A stretch of DNA of 64,000 nucleotides, from assembly GCA_034670405.1 (NCBI GenBank), contig JAXDDX010000046.1, positions 2,122,501 through 2,186,500 on the forward strand. The letters are read 5' to 3'. Position numbers and translations under genes: made by a program. This document shows, one piece after another, positions 1 through 11,540 of the stretch. Origin of the DNA: Hoplostethus atlanticus (taxonomy: Eukaryota > Chordata > Actinopteri > Trachichthyiformes > Trachichthyidae). How positions within the stretch are numbered: position 1 is the first letter of the stretch; the number at the start of each line of letters is the position of its first letter. Under the pieces are notes generated by a model, which saw only the letters and a program-made list of their open reading frames with translations, was not told where the DNA came from and made no database searches.

Positions 1-987
1 TTTCATTCAGTTTTATAGTTTTACGTAATGAAAGGAGCTTTATGATGTGTTATAATACTGTAGGACATAATGTCAAAACTTTTATTTTGAAAGGGGAAGG
101 CAAAAGGATGTAGAAGTGATGATTTCTTTTTTTTGCAGGGGGTAGCAGTGCTTGGCAGGGTGAGGTCAGTTTCACCTGTCAGCTCTTCACTATTGACTTG
201 TTGATTAAATACTGTTTAGACCTGGATATATGTCATCGATCATCCTTTTGACCAAAAAAATACACATTTTGCGACCGAATTTAGCTCAACTTTGCATTGG
301 GTAAAAGCCTCAAAACCCACGTTCACAAGTATGATTGTGTGTAATTTATAGATAAATAAACCTTGACAGAGTAAGTGCTTACCTGCACTGGTGTGAGAAT
401 ACAGGACAGTGTAAGAATGATGTTAAAGTCAAATCATAAACAGTAGTCAGATCAGGGTTTTTACTGGAAAATACCCATTGTATTGCTACTCTTTCTACAA
501 TAATCAAAACCTCTCCCTGGTTCTTCATTGACTCTGTCTGCCCACCAAATGTTGCTACTCTTTCCTTGTAAAACATAATTGGTCCTTTCTCATTGACATC
601 ACACTTTCCCCCTAAAAAAACCACCCATGCAGTGGTGGGAGAGCTGGAGACAAGCCACGCATGCTGTAGCCATGCTGGGATCAAAGAGGCCAAGCCAGAG
701 AAAGGGGACCACAGGGCTCCCACAAAGTACCACTGATCCAAAGTCAGAGTCTGGACTGGAATATGGCTGCAGCAGCCCGGGAGTGCAACACCGTGCAGAA
801 CACTAACCCAGACGCACAATGTCAGTAAAGTCATTGCAGTAAGTATAAAGTCAACATGGGCAGGTTTCAACTAAACAGGCATCCAAATCCAGATACCTCA
901 AACTGACCAGATATCCAAATCCTACCACAGAAAAGTAAGACATGTTTAGATTTTCTTTGCTGTTTGTCCTCTGAAGGCAGCACAGAC
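1..987 (-). other. ddr2: ddr2 intron (downstream of first coding exon)
   Basis: This stretch follows the ddr2 signal-peptide exon on the minus strand, so it should be intronic. I looked for the next ddr2 coding exon (discoidin domain start, ICRYPLG-like) and did not find it, so it lies off the left edge. A 452-base open stretch on the minus strand (834 down to 383) ends at a good-looking CAG|GTAAGC, but I could not match its translation to any family and treat it as chance. Confidence 0.55.
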
Positions 988-1069
988 CTGGGTTGACCTG
1001 TGACGTGACGGCTCCTAACAGGTAGAGGAGGATGAGCAGGGGGAAGTGTATGTCCCACAGGCGCTTCAT
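988..1069 (-). CDS. ddr2: Discoidin domain receptor 2, first coding exon (partial gene)
   Basis: This is the coding part of one exon; the rest of the gene is beyond the left edge. DDR2 is a single-pass receptor tyrosine kinase activated by fibrillar collagen. The exon (1101 down to 988) follows a TTTTGCAG acceptor, has its ATG at 1069, and encodes 27 residues. These start MKRLWDIHF, continue as a leucine-rich hydrophobic core, and end SQVNP. That is a signal peptide followed by the start of the mature chain; mammalian DDR2 starts its mature chain with QVNPAIC. The exon ends in phase 1 at CCAG|GTCTGT, which suits a split Ala codon next. Support comes from synteny: UAP1 and DDR2 are same-strand neighbours in human, and uap1 lies upstream on the same strand here. 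DDR1 also shares the family, but the QVNP match and the neighbour favour DDR2. Confidence 0.75.
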
Positions 1070-2474
1070 CCCAAACACGTGCACGGAGACAGGCTTCCAA
1101 CCTGCAAAACAAGGTGAACACAGTAGGTTAGACAAGTGTCACATAGGTAGTTTAAACTAAAACAACAGAATCTAAAATGGTCAGAAACAGGTCAAAATGT
1201 GAGCTTGTGTTACACGACAAACACATTAAATTCAGTATTTACACTGTACTCATGGGAACCAAACAAGTATATGGATATATGGGGGGAAAATGGGAGTTTT
1301 ATTGGAAGCATGTTTTTAATTCACTCAATAAAAGATGCAATAATTGCCACCAAACAGTGGAATTTCCATTTATTCAGTTTCTACTTTATCGCTCTGTGAG
1401 AGAAGGCCAATTAAATCCGAACTGTGGGGATAGTTCAATACCGGCTGCACAAGCGAGAATCACATCTCATTTCATACACGGAGAAAAGTTGGATGCCATT
1501 ATTTATTCTATTTATTTTCTATTTTAATATGATCATTTAATGATATATCCACACTGTCGTCGTAAGGATAAACGAGGGATAAATGGAGGGATAAACAAGG
1601 GAAGGAGAGCGAGGAGGAGAGAGACTCACAGACATGACTTCAGCTGGACAGAGAGAGCGCCAACAAGCCGCCTCCAACTGACCACTTAGTCCAGCAGCAG
1701 GGGAAAAGACTTCAACTCATTCCTCTCCACATGTCATTTATGATGTGAGTGCACACGCTAAATTCAGCCAACGGTACAAATGAACAAACAAGGCGAGGTG
1801 GGAATCCGAGGTTACTTCACACACCCGCTTCACTTTCTAAATACGTTACATTTAAAGTGTTCTAACTGAGGGAAAAGCATCAAGACCTGCACAGTGATTT
1901 GGAGAAAATATTAAAAAAATAATGCCGCATGATATGTTTGGTTTCCAATGCTTTACAGAGACGTGTTTACTGACTGTGCTCTGACCCTGAAGACATGTCT
2001 CATTGTGGAAGTAATGCACTGACATACCTAGCAGAGCACTTACAGTCGTCACACTTAGAAAAGGGGAAGCAGAAGCATCCACTAGAGATCATTCCACTCC
2101 CACAGCTTTGTTTCAGCGCTGTGGTTATCTGATCTCACACCATCATAACGACCTGGTAAAGCGTTTGGAGGAACTGTTCTTTCGGCAAATAAACGCTTTA
2201 CTGCTCCTCTAAGTCATCGTTATATGAGTGAGGTTAGTTTTTACTGTTCACCGTGTTAATCACTCCTTATGTAATAAAGCCCCGTGTCTCTTGTGTCATA
2301 GTTCAAGTCTTCTTTTTCTGCTATCTAATGCTTTTTGTATCTTGAGCAAGAGGCTTTGTAGACGACCCGAAGGAAAGTACAAAAACACGTCACCAAAGCA
2401 CGGACCAAGACCGAGCACACGTTACACAAAACAGAACTATACAGTATACTGTGGGACGTTTCCCAGAGAAACAC

Positions 2475-2476
<2 letters not shown>

Positions 2477-2546
<70 letters not shown>
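2477..2546. repeat. (GT)35 microsatellite
   Basis: A perfect, uninterrupted GT dinucleotide tract of about 70 bases. It lies in the ddr2 upstream region and creates the poly-Val/Cys and poly-His/Thr false frames on the two strands. Confidence 0.97.
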
Positions 2547-2548
<2 letters not shown>

Positions 2549-5275
2549 CAGACATTTCCTGGTCTTTATCCCTGGCCAAACACAACGTTCCCCTGATGTT
2601 TCTCCGTTGGAATAACAGAAGGACCAGCAGTGTGCCACTCAGAACTACAGCAGTCTGGTCTATGGATCCAGACTGGCCTTCCCTCACATACTGTACAAGC
2701 TGATCTACTGTCAATGCTTGCACAGTATCGCTCTATACCTACCCCATGCCTCAAGCGCCATCTCTATGCTCCTTTCCCATTGCCTCCATTCAACAGGGAA
2801 TCTCCACAGGAAGTGACTTTGTCAACCTTTCTGTGGTCTCTAAAGCCCCCAATCAACCTCTATTCAAACCTCTGACATATATGAAGTGCAGGCTCATGCA
2901 TGCTGCATTCTGACTATGGGAAACAAATCCAGATCTGCTGATTTTGAGCTGCTGCCCAAATTCACTTTCTTTCTGCCCCGCAGGCTGGGTTTTTCATGAT
3001 ACCTGATATTAAAGAACGATTTCCTCAGCATTCCACTTTGCCGGGCTACTAGGATTAGACATCCTCCGCTTTTGGAAATATGGAAAATTACTTGTAAACA
3101 ACATCCCTGACAATTACGACTTGAGGACCACAGCTGCATTTCCCAGAGCTAAATGGTGTGGATCAAAAGTGATTCTGACTCTTGACCAAATGCTCGAGCG
3201 AACCTCGAAAGCAGTCATAGAGCAAAACAACCTCAAGCTAATTTAGTGTGACCAGTGTTAATGGTCCTCCCACAGAATTCAGTGACACTAATCACAGTCA
3301 GACTTGCCTCTTTCATTGTGCCTTCACATATAATCTTATTGCTTTTCTTAGTTCCATTTCCTATAGCGTTAGGTTACAGCCACGTCCCACCGAGACAAGT
3401 TCCTTTGCTGAGCTTAACTCTTTCTGGCTTTTCAAAGTTAATGAAACGCAAACAGCCGATGGCTTGTGTGTATTTCAAAGTCACAAATGCGTTGCCGTGT
3501 GCTGGAGAGCCTTTATGTATAGGCTGCCTGTGCTGTGTTGGGGTTGAGAATCGACCCTTGCTCCAGTGGATGGAGACTCGTGAAACTGGAATTAGTTAAG
3601 AAGACCTTTCAACTCAACGCTCAAGAGCAGAGGACATTTTCAAGAACCTTTCAATAAATTCAGGCCCTGTAGTGATTGATTTAAGGTTTAAGATGTTTTC
3701 CTCTTGGTCTAGGTGCTTCATCTTCTCCCCACAATGACAGCTGATTGGATCCAAGCTGCTGTTAAGGACATTCTCTACCTTGAGCTATTCCACCGTTGAA
3801 CAATGGAAACCTGGGATGGGTAACCTTTAGTGGTTGTTAAAATGTTAAAATGGATTCCTTCTGTACCAGTTGTATTGCTATCATGGCCTCTCCAGGTAAC
3901 AGCTGTGTTCCCCATACCTGTGTGAAGGGAACAGCTGTTATTTCACAACTGGCCTGTGCTATAGTAGCATGGGATCAGTCATCAGCACCGGGGTTGCAGG
4001 CTCAGGTTCACAGTTCTGGAAACTTCTCTCCGTTCTCGTCTTACAGGAACACAGCAGGAAAAAAACCTATTCATATGCTATCTCAGTTTCAGAAAGCATC
4101 TATGCCAGAAAATCAAGATAGGAGTTTTTTCCTTTGGAAATATGAAGGGAAATATTGCAGGAAAACAAAGCAAAACATTACTAGATTGACCAGATTGTGA
4201 AAGCACTGTCAAACCAACTCGTTGTATTTCTATTTTAAAAGTAATCATTGCCTGATATTCATTACGTAATATTTCAGTCAATTGAAACTTTATTATTATT
4301 ATTAATATTATTATTATTTTATTTTAAAAGATCCTAAGTCATCTAATGTTACACTTTCTACCAGTCACAATACAATGAACGGTGTAATTTTTTATTATTA
4401 TTATTTCAAAATGAGAAACAAGTCTTCATTTCAACAGTCAGGTTTTGCAGTAACACCCATTTTTCTGACATGAAACACAGAGGGAGTGATGATAAAAGAG
4501 AGACGGGGGGTGAAGGCAGGCAGAGGCCCACAAATAGAACCAGCTGCAAAACAAGCCCTCAGTAGAGAAGATATTCCCAGAGGTCCTGAGAGAGAGAAGA
4601 GGAAAAAAAGAGGAGCTCTAGGCCGTCTTGCCATCCCCACCTGCATGTCAGAGGAAAGAACAGAGAGATGTTTGGTTGCTGTACACACACAGCTAACGGC
4701 TCACAAGTGTGTGTTTCAACAGCCACATACTGTTGGCCGGTGAATGAAGGCTTCAAAGATTTTAGGGAAATTCTCATTGAAAAAATAAAGACATTAACCA
4801 CGCATCAGCACCGGCACAGCAGCAACACAACAACAACAACAACAAAAATATCTTGAGACAGAAATATCTTCTCGGTATGCCAGGTATTTTACGACTGATT
4901 AAACAACATTCTGCAACTCCCCGGCCAAGAGGCGTTCAAATGTTATTGGTCTGAGGTGAAGTCTGCTCTCTCCAGCGCCGGTAACCATGGCGCCCAGGTA
5001 AACTGGGTCTATGTACTTTTCTCAGGGGAGTCAAGAGCAACGGTTTGTCACTAGCCTCTAACCAACGGACCACAGCAGGCTGTCCAACATAAACAGGTAC
5101 AAGCAGAGTCACGGGGAGAAAGGAGGTGGGGATGAGATGGGGGGGGGGGGTCAACTTGGATATCTACTAGTGGCACACACTTCACTGCAGACTATCGACT
5201 CACACAGCCGATGCAGTGGGGCCCAGGGCCTCCTGTAAGACGCACAGGAGTGGGTTTCATATATATTTTAACCTA

Positions 5276-5545
5276 GTGGTTCTCAAGGTGAGGTCAGTGG
5301 ACCCCCAGGGATCTTTGAAGGGGGCTTTAGTAAGAAGATGTTTTATTTTTTGCTTTGTTTCCATTACTTAATATTATGAATAATATAATTAATAATATAT
5401 GATAATATATTATTATTATTGCTTTTTCTTATTGATAATAAATCTCCCACTTGTGACAGTCTATTTGTACACTAAATTTAGCAGAATTCCTGGCCTGATA
5501 CGTGTATTTTGGGGGTCCCTGAAATAAACTCTGTTATAAGGTGTG
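5276..5545. repeat. Decayed hAT-like repeat fragment
   Basis: It begins with CTAGTGGTTCTCAAGG followed by a block rich in GGACCCCCAGGGATC, and later has GGGGGTCCCTGAAATAAAC. The opening resembles the CAGTGGTTCTCAA terminus typical of hAT-derived MITEs. I see no matching inverted terminus or target duplication, so this is a degenerate copy at best. Confidence 0.35.
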
Positions 5546-6336
5546 CAATATACTACATTATATTATAGATTATCTGTAGTGAAGATTTCCCCATGCGTTC
5601 ACATTTTGCTGTCCTCAGCCTCGACTATCAAAACGGTTCTGTGTTGCTGTTATGTTGTGAAACGACAGCATGGCAGTATGTCTCATCTTTAATATAGGGT
5701 GGCTAAACCTTCAACCTTCATAAAATACCTCCAGTACTGGGGTTTGGCGTGTCCAGCTCATGATAGATCGTTTTTAATGTACCTCAGCACAGATTAACAT
5801 CAGATTTAGGAAAACAAACCAACGTCAGGTCCATTGACACTTCTAGAAGCTTTTAGCATAGGAACAAAAAATAACCCGAGTTGAAAGTGTGTGAAGCAAA
5901 GTCCCTAAAGGTCGCCTAACATGTTTGACACGTTTCACCAGCGACCAGGGGAGCGTTTTTTTCACTGAACACAAATCACAAAACAAGTGTCACTGGTTCT
6001 GTGAGAGCTGATCCAAACCCATGCACCTGAAAGTTTGGACTGTCAAAATGACTTCACCAATCTGTAACGAGAAAGGACGGCCCAGAGGTTTGATTCAGGG
6101 CGTGTTGAGTTCCCACCAAGTCCCACCTTTACTGTGCTGTACCTGTCCAGCGCTTCCAGACTTACAAGCTCTGTAACTGTCTGGGTAAAGCCTCATAAAA
6201 CATATTAGCCTCGTATATTTCTACACCAGAAGACTCCCCTGTCCTTCTATGAAATATGCTGCTATTTTTTCCATCAATGGCTCTTTGTTAACAGCGACAC
6301 ATCTGGTTAATTAAAGGAAGGTGAAGCACATGTAGC

Positions 6337-6340
<4 letters not shown>

Positions 6341-6375
<35 letters not shown>

Positions 6376-6392
6376 CATGCTTGCGTGCGTGC
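6341..6392. repeat. (GT)15 microsatellite with GCGT tail
   Basis: A GT tract of about 31 bases is followed by an imperfect GCGTGCATGC / TTGCGTGCGTGCG stretch, giving alternating purine-pyrimidine sequence throughout. Confidence 0.95.
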
Positions 6393-9145
6393 GATCACTG
6401 TATATGCATCAATACTTATAGGTACTTTTCTCAAAATCATTTCATAACTTACAGCACAGTTACAGTATGACAGCCATTTTACACTCACTGTTTTATTCTC
6501 AGAGAAGGAAAATGAAATAAAACCATGCAGGCTAACGGTTCCTGATTGTGGCGGCATTATATCTTCTGTCTAGGAGTGGGAGATGTGGTGTATATGTCAT
6601 TTCATGTTATAATCAGAAGTGTTCCCAATATCTAAAATGTCTCACAGTTACTCACTTAGACTAATATCTCCAGATGCCTTCCCAGATAGCTCAATCATAG
6701 CAGCCATGTAGACGAGACAGACAGAAAGACACAAAGTACAACCTTTATCCACTCTGACTGGACCTTTGTTTGATTTCAAACAGGTTTACATAAACACCTA
6801 ACACCGAATGTGGATGGCCAGCTAGCAGGGTTTATTGTATCAACCCAGAACCTACCGTTCCTGAATAGGACGACTATGGACTTGGATTTCTACTGCTGGG
6901 AAAAAGCCTGCTCCCCATAAATATCAGTTCCCTCTTGGCTAGTTCAGGAAGTGGTGAAGGACAGATACTCCCTTCAGAAAACCACAAGCCCATGACTCCC
7001 AACGCAGCTTCAGATAACACAAGAAACACCTAACATACTGTAGAATTCAGAAACAGATTGAAGGACATATTAACATTATGGGAGATAATAACAGTAGTGG
7101 GCTTACAATGTTTTGTACAGGCCGTAGGAAAATGTATGACTTTCATAAGTATAGAGACTTCACTCACACGTAGAGACACCCCTCTATGGTTGCTAGTCTT
7201 ACAACCCCGGGAGAACACAAATCCAAAGAAACCTGAAACAATCATTCACATTCAGAAAAAGGCTCCTTCACAAGTTATCCTCCAAGGCTCTCGCGTTGCA
7301 AAGGCAAACAGGATAGTGGTTTTATTTTGTTTTTCAAGGGCTTTCTTGTTTGCAGAAACAATCACATTTTCTTGGAAGGACTTCCTCCTCTGCAGGCCCA
7401 GCACACAGAGCAATGTTGGTGCACCACCAGGTCCTGCACCCTGGGAGACCCCGTAAAGTCAACACACAGGTTTACCTGGCTCTGTTCTCTGTCTCTCTCT
7501 CTCTCACACACACACACAAACACACACAGCAGTGTCAACACTTGGAGCTTTACCTGGACTCCCTCAGAAGAGTGGGCAACCAGAGGAGGCTTGGCTATCC
7601 AGCCAGCCAAGCCTGGCCTGGTTCTGCTGTCAACAGGCCTCACATGCACAAAGCTCTGAGGCTGGAGAGCTGTGAAGTTTCTAAAATGTCTCTTGTTTCT
7701 TAATACCATAACCACACCACTCAAACCCTGGAATCTCTGCCGAACTGCATTCACACTCACACCGCATCATTGCATGATTTCATATTGACAATAGCAAAGT
7801 GAAATGTAATTACTGTACTTTCACATAGTCGAAATAGCAATTTGACGAGTTGAGTCAACTCGCCTTGCAAGCTCAAACTGCTGGATGTTTGATTTTGATT
7901 CACACACACCTCATACTCCTCATTCATGTACATTTTAATTAAAGGAAAATACAGTATAGTGAATCATTATCGTCATACCTGCTACTTGACAGCCATACAT
8001 TTGTGTTTCAAACCCATCTATCCCGGTCTGACCTGGAACAGCCTCCTGAAAATCATCCGATCCAAATCTAACTCTAAATTGCATACTGTAAAATCATCTG
8101 GTGCAAACCCAGAGGAACATACACAGTGGCTGTAATGTAGGATATTTAGATACATAGCACAGGAAGTGTACAGCTCTATAACGAACACTACAATACATAT
8201 GGTTAAAAAACCAAATGTAATCCATCTGTCACTTTTCACTACTTCACAATCTCCAACATGCCTGGCTGCTGTAAGGGTCGAGTATGCCACATGGATGCTT
8301 GCGTTTCCCTGCAGGAGAACAATGCACTGGGTATACGAGCTGTTAAAAACAAGGCAGGTCTAATTAGCAGGGAGCTAAATAATGTCAAAAGCATTTTACA
8401 AGGCCTGCATCTACTACTTAAACCCACCGCTCATGCTTAGGCCCCGGGAGCCCTATGTGTGTGTGTGTGTGTGTGCAAGTGCTTCTGGTGCTGGGCCTGA
8501 TTCTAATACAGTGCGCCCATGTGCTATGCACCATAACTAGCCACATGTGCTTCCTATTAATCCTCTTGTTTCTCCCTTAAGGCTGTAACATAGCATCGCA
8601 GATATTTTATTTTTATGGGAATGCATGAAATCCGAATCAAATTTCCAAATCAGAGCCAGGTGGAGGCATGTAAATAGACGGCAGTAAAATCTGTGAATGT
8701 GACACGCTCACATTCAAGCGTGCATGCAGGCTTACATTACCTTTGTGCAGGTGTGCATGTGTGCATGTGTGCATGTGTGTGTGCGCACGTAGAATTACAT
8801 TTTCTTGACTGTACGATTTCTGACTGTAAAATTCTCTATTGCCTGGGTAAAGTCGACACACTTAATTGTAGGATATCTTTCACCACGTACGCAGACACAA
8901 TGATATACCACACAGATTCCCAGTGATACAGCGGTTAAAAACAAGACTCTGCTACATAAACAATAGTTTTACAGTAACATGAAACCATCTCAGGCCCTGA
9001 GACTTTCTGGTGGCTCCACAGGCTAGGGTGTATACCATGTACTTCACTCATCTGTTTCTCTACCATCTTTTGTGTCATTTTCCACTGTGTAATAAATCGC
9101 TTGTCCCCTTCCACGGTGGTGAGGGTGCAGGGTGAGCTACAGAGC

Positions 9146-9250
9146 AGCACCCCTGGAGCTGGGAGGGATTCTTGACGACATGAGGGCTTGAATCTGGGTT
9201 GCCTGGTTGAAGAATGATCTCTCTGATGACTAGCCCACTCTACCTCCCGT
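9146..9250. repeat. L2/MIR-like repeat tail fragment
   Basis: It contains GGGCTTGAATCTGGGTTGCC, then TGGTTGAAGAATGATCTCTC, then an ACTAGCCCACTCTACC-type end. A related fragment occurs near 47.8 kb with the same order of motifs (GGGCTTGAACCCAGG, AGTTGAAG, GTCTCCCTACTCC). This pattern is typical of the 3' tail shared by L2-type LINEs and MIR-like SINEs. Family assignment needs a repeat library. Confidence 0.45.
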
Positions 9251-10105
9251 ATACTATGTAAAACAAAAGCGGAAATTAAGTTTTGCGGTCGGTGTTTGAC
9301 ACTGGAACTGCTTTCGTTTAGTTAGACAATCTAAAGCTGGAGCGCAGCTGCTGTAGCACCTCCACCGGTGGTACCATAAGGTGCCTGTAGTTGCCTGAGG
9401 ACAATAAGTGTCAAGCCAATGTGCACTCCCTCGTAAAGACTACCAGCTGATCTTAACCACGAGGGAGAGAGGAAGTGAGAGAATGCAGGAGAGGCTGTGG
9501 ACCTGCTGACTTCACCTGTAGACGGTCACAGACAGATCTAGGCCCGTTATTCACCACCATCTTTTATCCCCGGGCAAAAATGTAGCAAATATTTCAGGAA
9601 AGTCTCATAAATGTGAATACCGAGTAATAAAAATGAAACAAAACTCAACGCTGTTTTTGCTATGTAAGGAGAGCACCCTGCAATCTCTGACTGGAAATCC
9701 ATTTTGATTGAATATCCAGGACCTAAACTTTACTGCTACACTGTCAGAGTTAAACCAAGCGCCACAACTTTACTCGCTGGAAAAACAGCAGCCCGGGCCA
9801 AGAACTTATTTTTTTCCATTTCCCCCCCCATTAAAGCAGAAGTCCATCCCCAGCACGCCGCTTAAATCAAGAGCATGCGCCTCTCAGACCCGTTCAACTG
9901 AAACCAAGCCCTCTTTCTTCAATTTCAGTTGAAAAAGTACATCTCCATTCTTAAAAACAAAACAAAACAGATTCATGTACGAAAACCAGCACCGAATCAT
10001 CACATCTCATCCCAACGCAATCGATATATTTTCACCATTTCCCATTTTTAAAGAGAGGAATGAGCCATTGTAATGAACAATAACTATTATTGTATAACCG
10101 AATAA

Positions 10106-10147
10106 CTATTCTATTCTATTCTATTCTATTCTATTCTATTCTATTCT
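10106..10147. repeat. (CTATT)n pentanucleotide microsatellite
   Basis: About eight perfect tandem CTATT units, in the ddr2 upstream region. Confidence 0.95.
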
Positions 10148-10480
10148 TTCTGTGTGTTGACATTGCTTTAGACGGGATGCAGGAAACAAGGAGTTAAGAA
10201 TTTGAAGTCGCGCTGTCCAAGCCAAAGATCCTAAGCTCCTCCGATATGCGTCACTAACCTCAATAACAGAGAACGCCAATCTCTCATTGGACGTTCAGAT
10301 GCAGATCGGTCGAAACAAAGCAAAAGATAATATGCTGGTGCGGGACAGTACGTCAGCAAAGACAACTCAGTTTTCACAGCCCAGGTTATCATTAGTACAT
10401 GGTGGTAGGCTGCAGAGGATTCTGAGGTCGTTTTCATGTCGAGATATTACTTCAGATCTTCTCTGGCACACTACAATTAG

Positions 10481-10487
10481 GAAAGAC

Positions 10488-10547
<60 letters not shown>

Positions 10548-10548
10548 C
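10481..10548. repeat. (GA)n microsatellite
   Basis: A GA-rich tract of about 65 bases with minor interruptions (ACAGAG at the left, AAGAGAGCGA at the right). It is homopurine on the plus strand. Confidence 0.95.
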
Positions 10549-11503
10549 GATAACGAGAAGACAGACAAACAACAAAAGAGTGCCACATGTAAACAGGATA
10601 GGAAGATGAAAGACGTGACAATGCAAGGATCAAAATTCCCTTGTGATGATTATAATCAAAGATAGTTGATAATTGAGGCAAAATGTCAGAGGCCACATGT
10701 GCAAACTCAAAGAAGGCCTTAGGCACTGACTACCGTGTGCCCTGTGTGTGTGTGTGTGTGTGTGTGCGTGTGTGTGCGCGTGCATCTGTTTACGCCTCTA
10801 CAGTCCTTTGGTCTGTGCAGAGTAGGACTGCTGACCATCTGCGTGCTTGAACAGCCTCCTCTGTAGTCGAGATCAAAGCATCACCATTCCATATTTGGAA
10901 ATGTCACAGCAGAATTTAATTTTCTGTCACTTCGCTTGGCCTCGGAAATAGACTTCACATCAGAGAGACAAACAAGACACTCAATTCAAGTTAAAGTGGG
11001 ACAAATGTACGCTCTCATTTAGGCTGCGTGTAAGCTGATCTCCCTCGAACGGTAGGTGAAGGGAGGGGTGTTGGTTAGGGCAGGGTCGAAGTTCAAGCAC
11101 GTGTGGGACGCAAAGTCAACAGCACAGCGTTTTAGGGATGATGTTCTCTGAAATGATGCTATTTATACCAAATTACAGCATGCACCTCAGCTGCAGAGCG
11201 TGCATCTGGTTTTCTCTCGCCAGGAGCATTGATTTGAAAACACTTCCAATCAAACAACGCCAACGTAGAGTTACAGTTAACCTAAGCAAGCAGTGGGCGC
11301 CTCCGCTGCAGTGTTTTGAATGTGGGGTTGAAATTACAGCCCTTGCTGTGGTGTGTGATTAGGGCCTGTATGTGAGGATGTCAGTCAGGCTCCGAACCCG
11401 TGGAGGGCAGGGTTGCTAATTGAAATGACATGTCTGAAAGATGCAGTGACAACACACTCTTAATGTGGTTCGACTCTGGGCCCCTCCAGCCACCGCAACA
11501 GAC

Positions 11504-11504
<1 letters not shown>

Positions 11505-11537
<33 letters not shown>

Positions 11538-11540
11538 CTC
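11505..11540. repeat. (CT)n microsatellite
   Basis: A CT tract of about 35 bases with a single CG interruption near its right end. It gives the false poly-Leu/Ser frames on the plus strand. Confidence 0.93.

Noticed and set aside
383..834. 452-base open frame on the minus strand with a good donor (CAG|GTAAGC), signal-like start and a WYFVG word faintly like a lipocalin.
   Set aside because: It lies in the ddr2 intron on the same strand, no second exon was found, and the resemblance is only a few residues. A protein search would be decisive.
2325..2723. Long open frames on both strands across the GT repeat.
   Set aside because: They are simple read-through of (GT)35, giving poly-Cys/Val and poly-His/Thr.
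10287..10726. Arg/Glu and Leu/Ser repeat proteins over the GA tract.
   Set aside because: The open frames arise from the microsatellite and have no other support.
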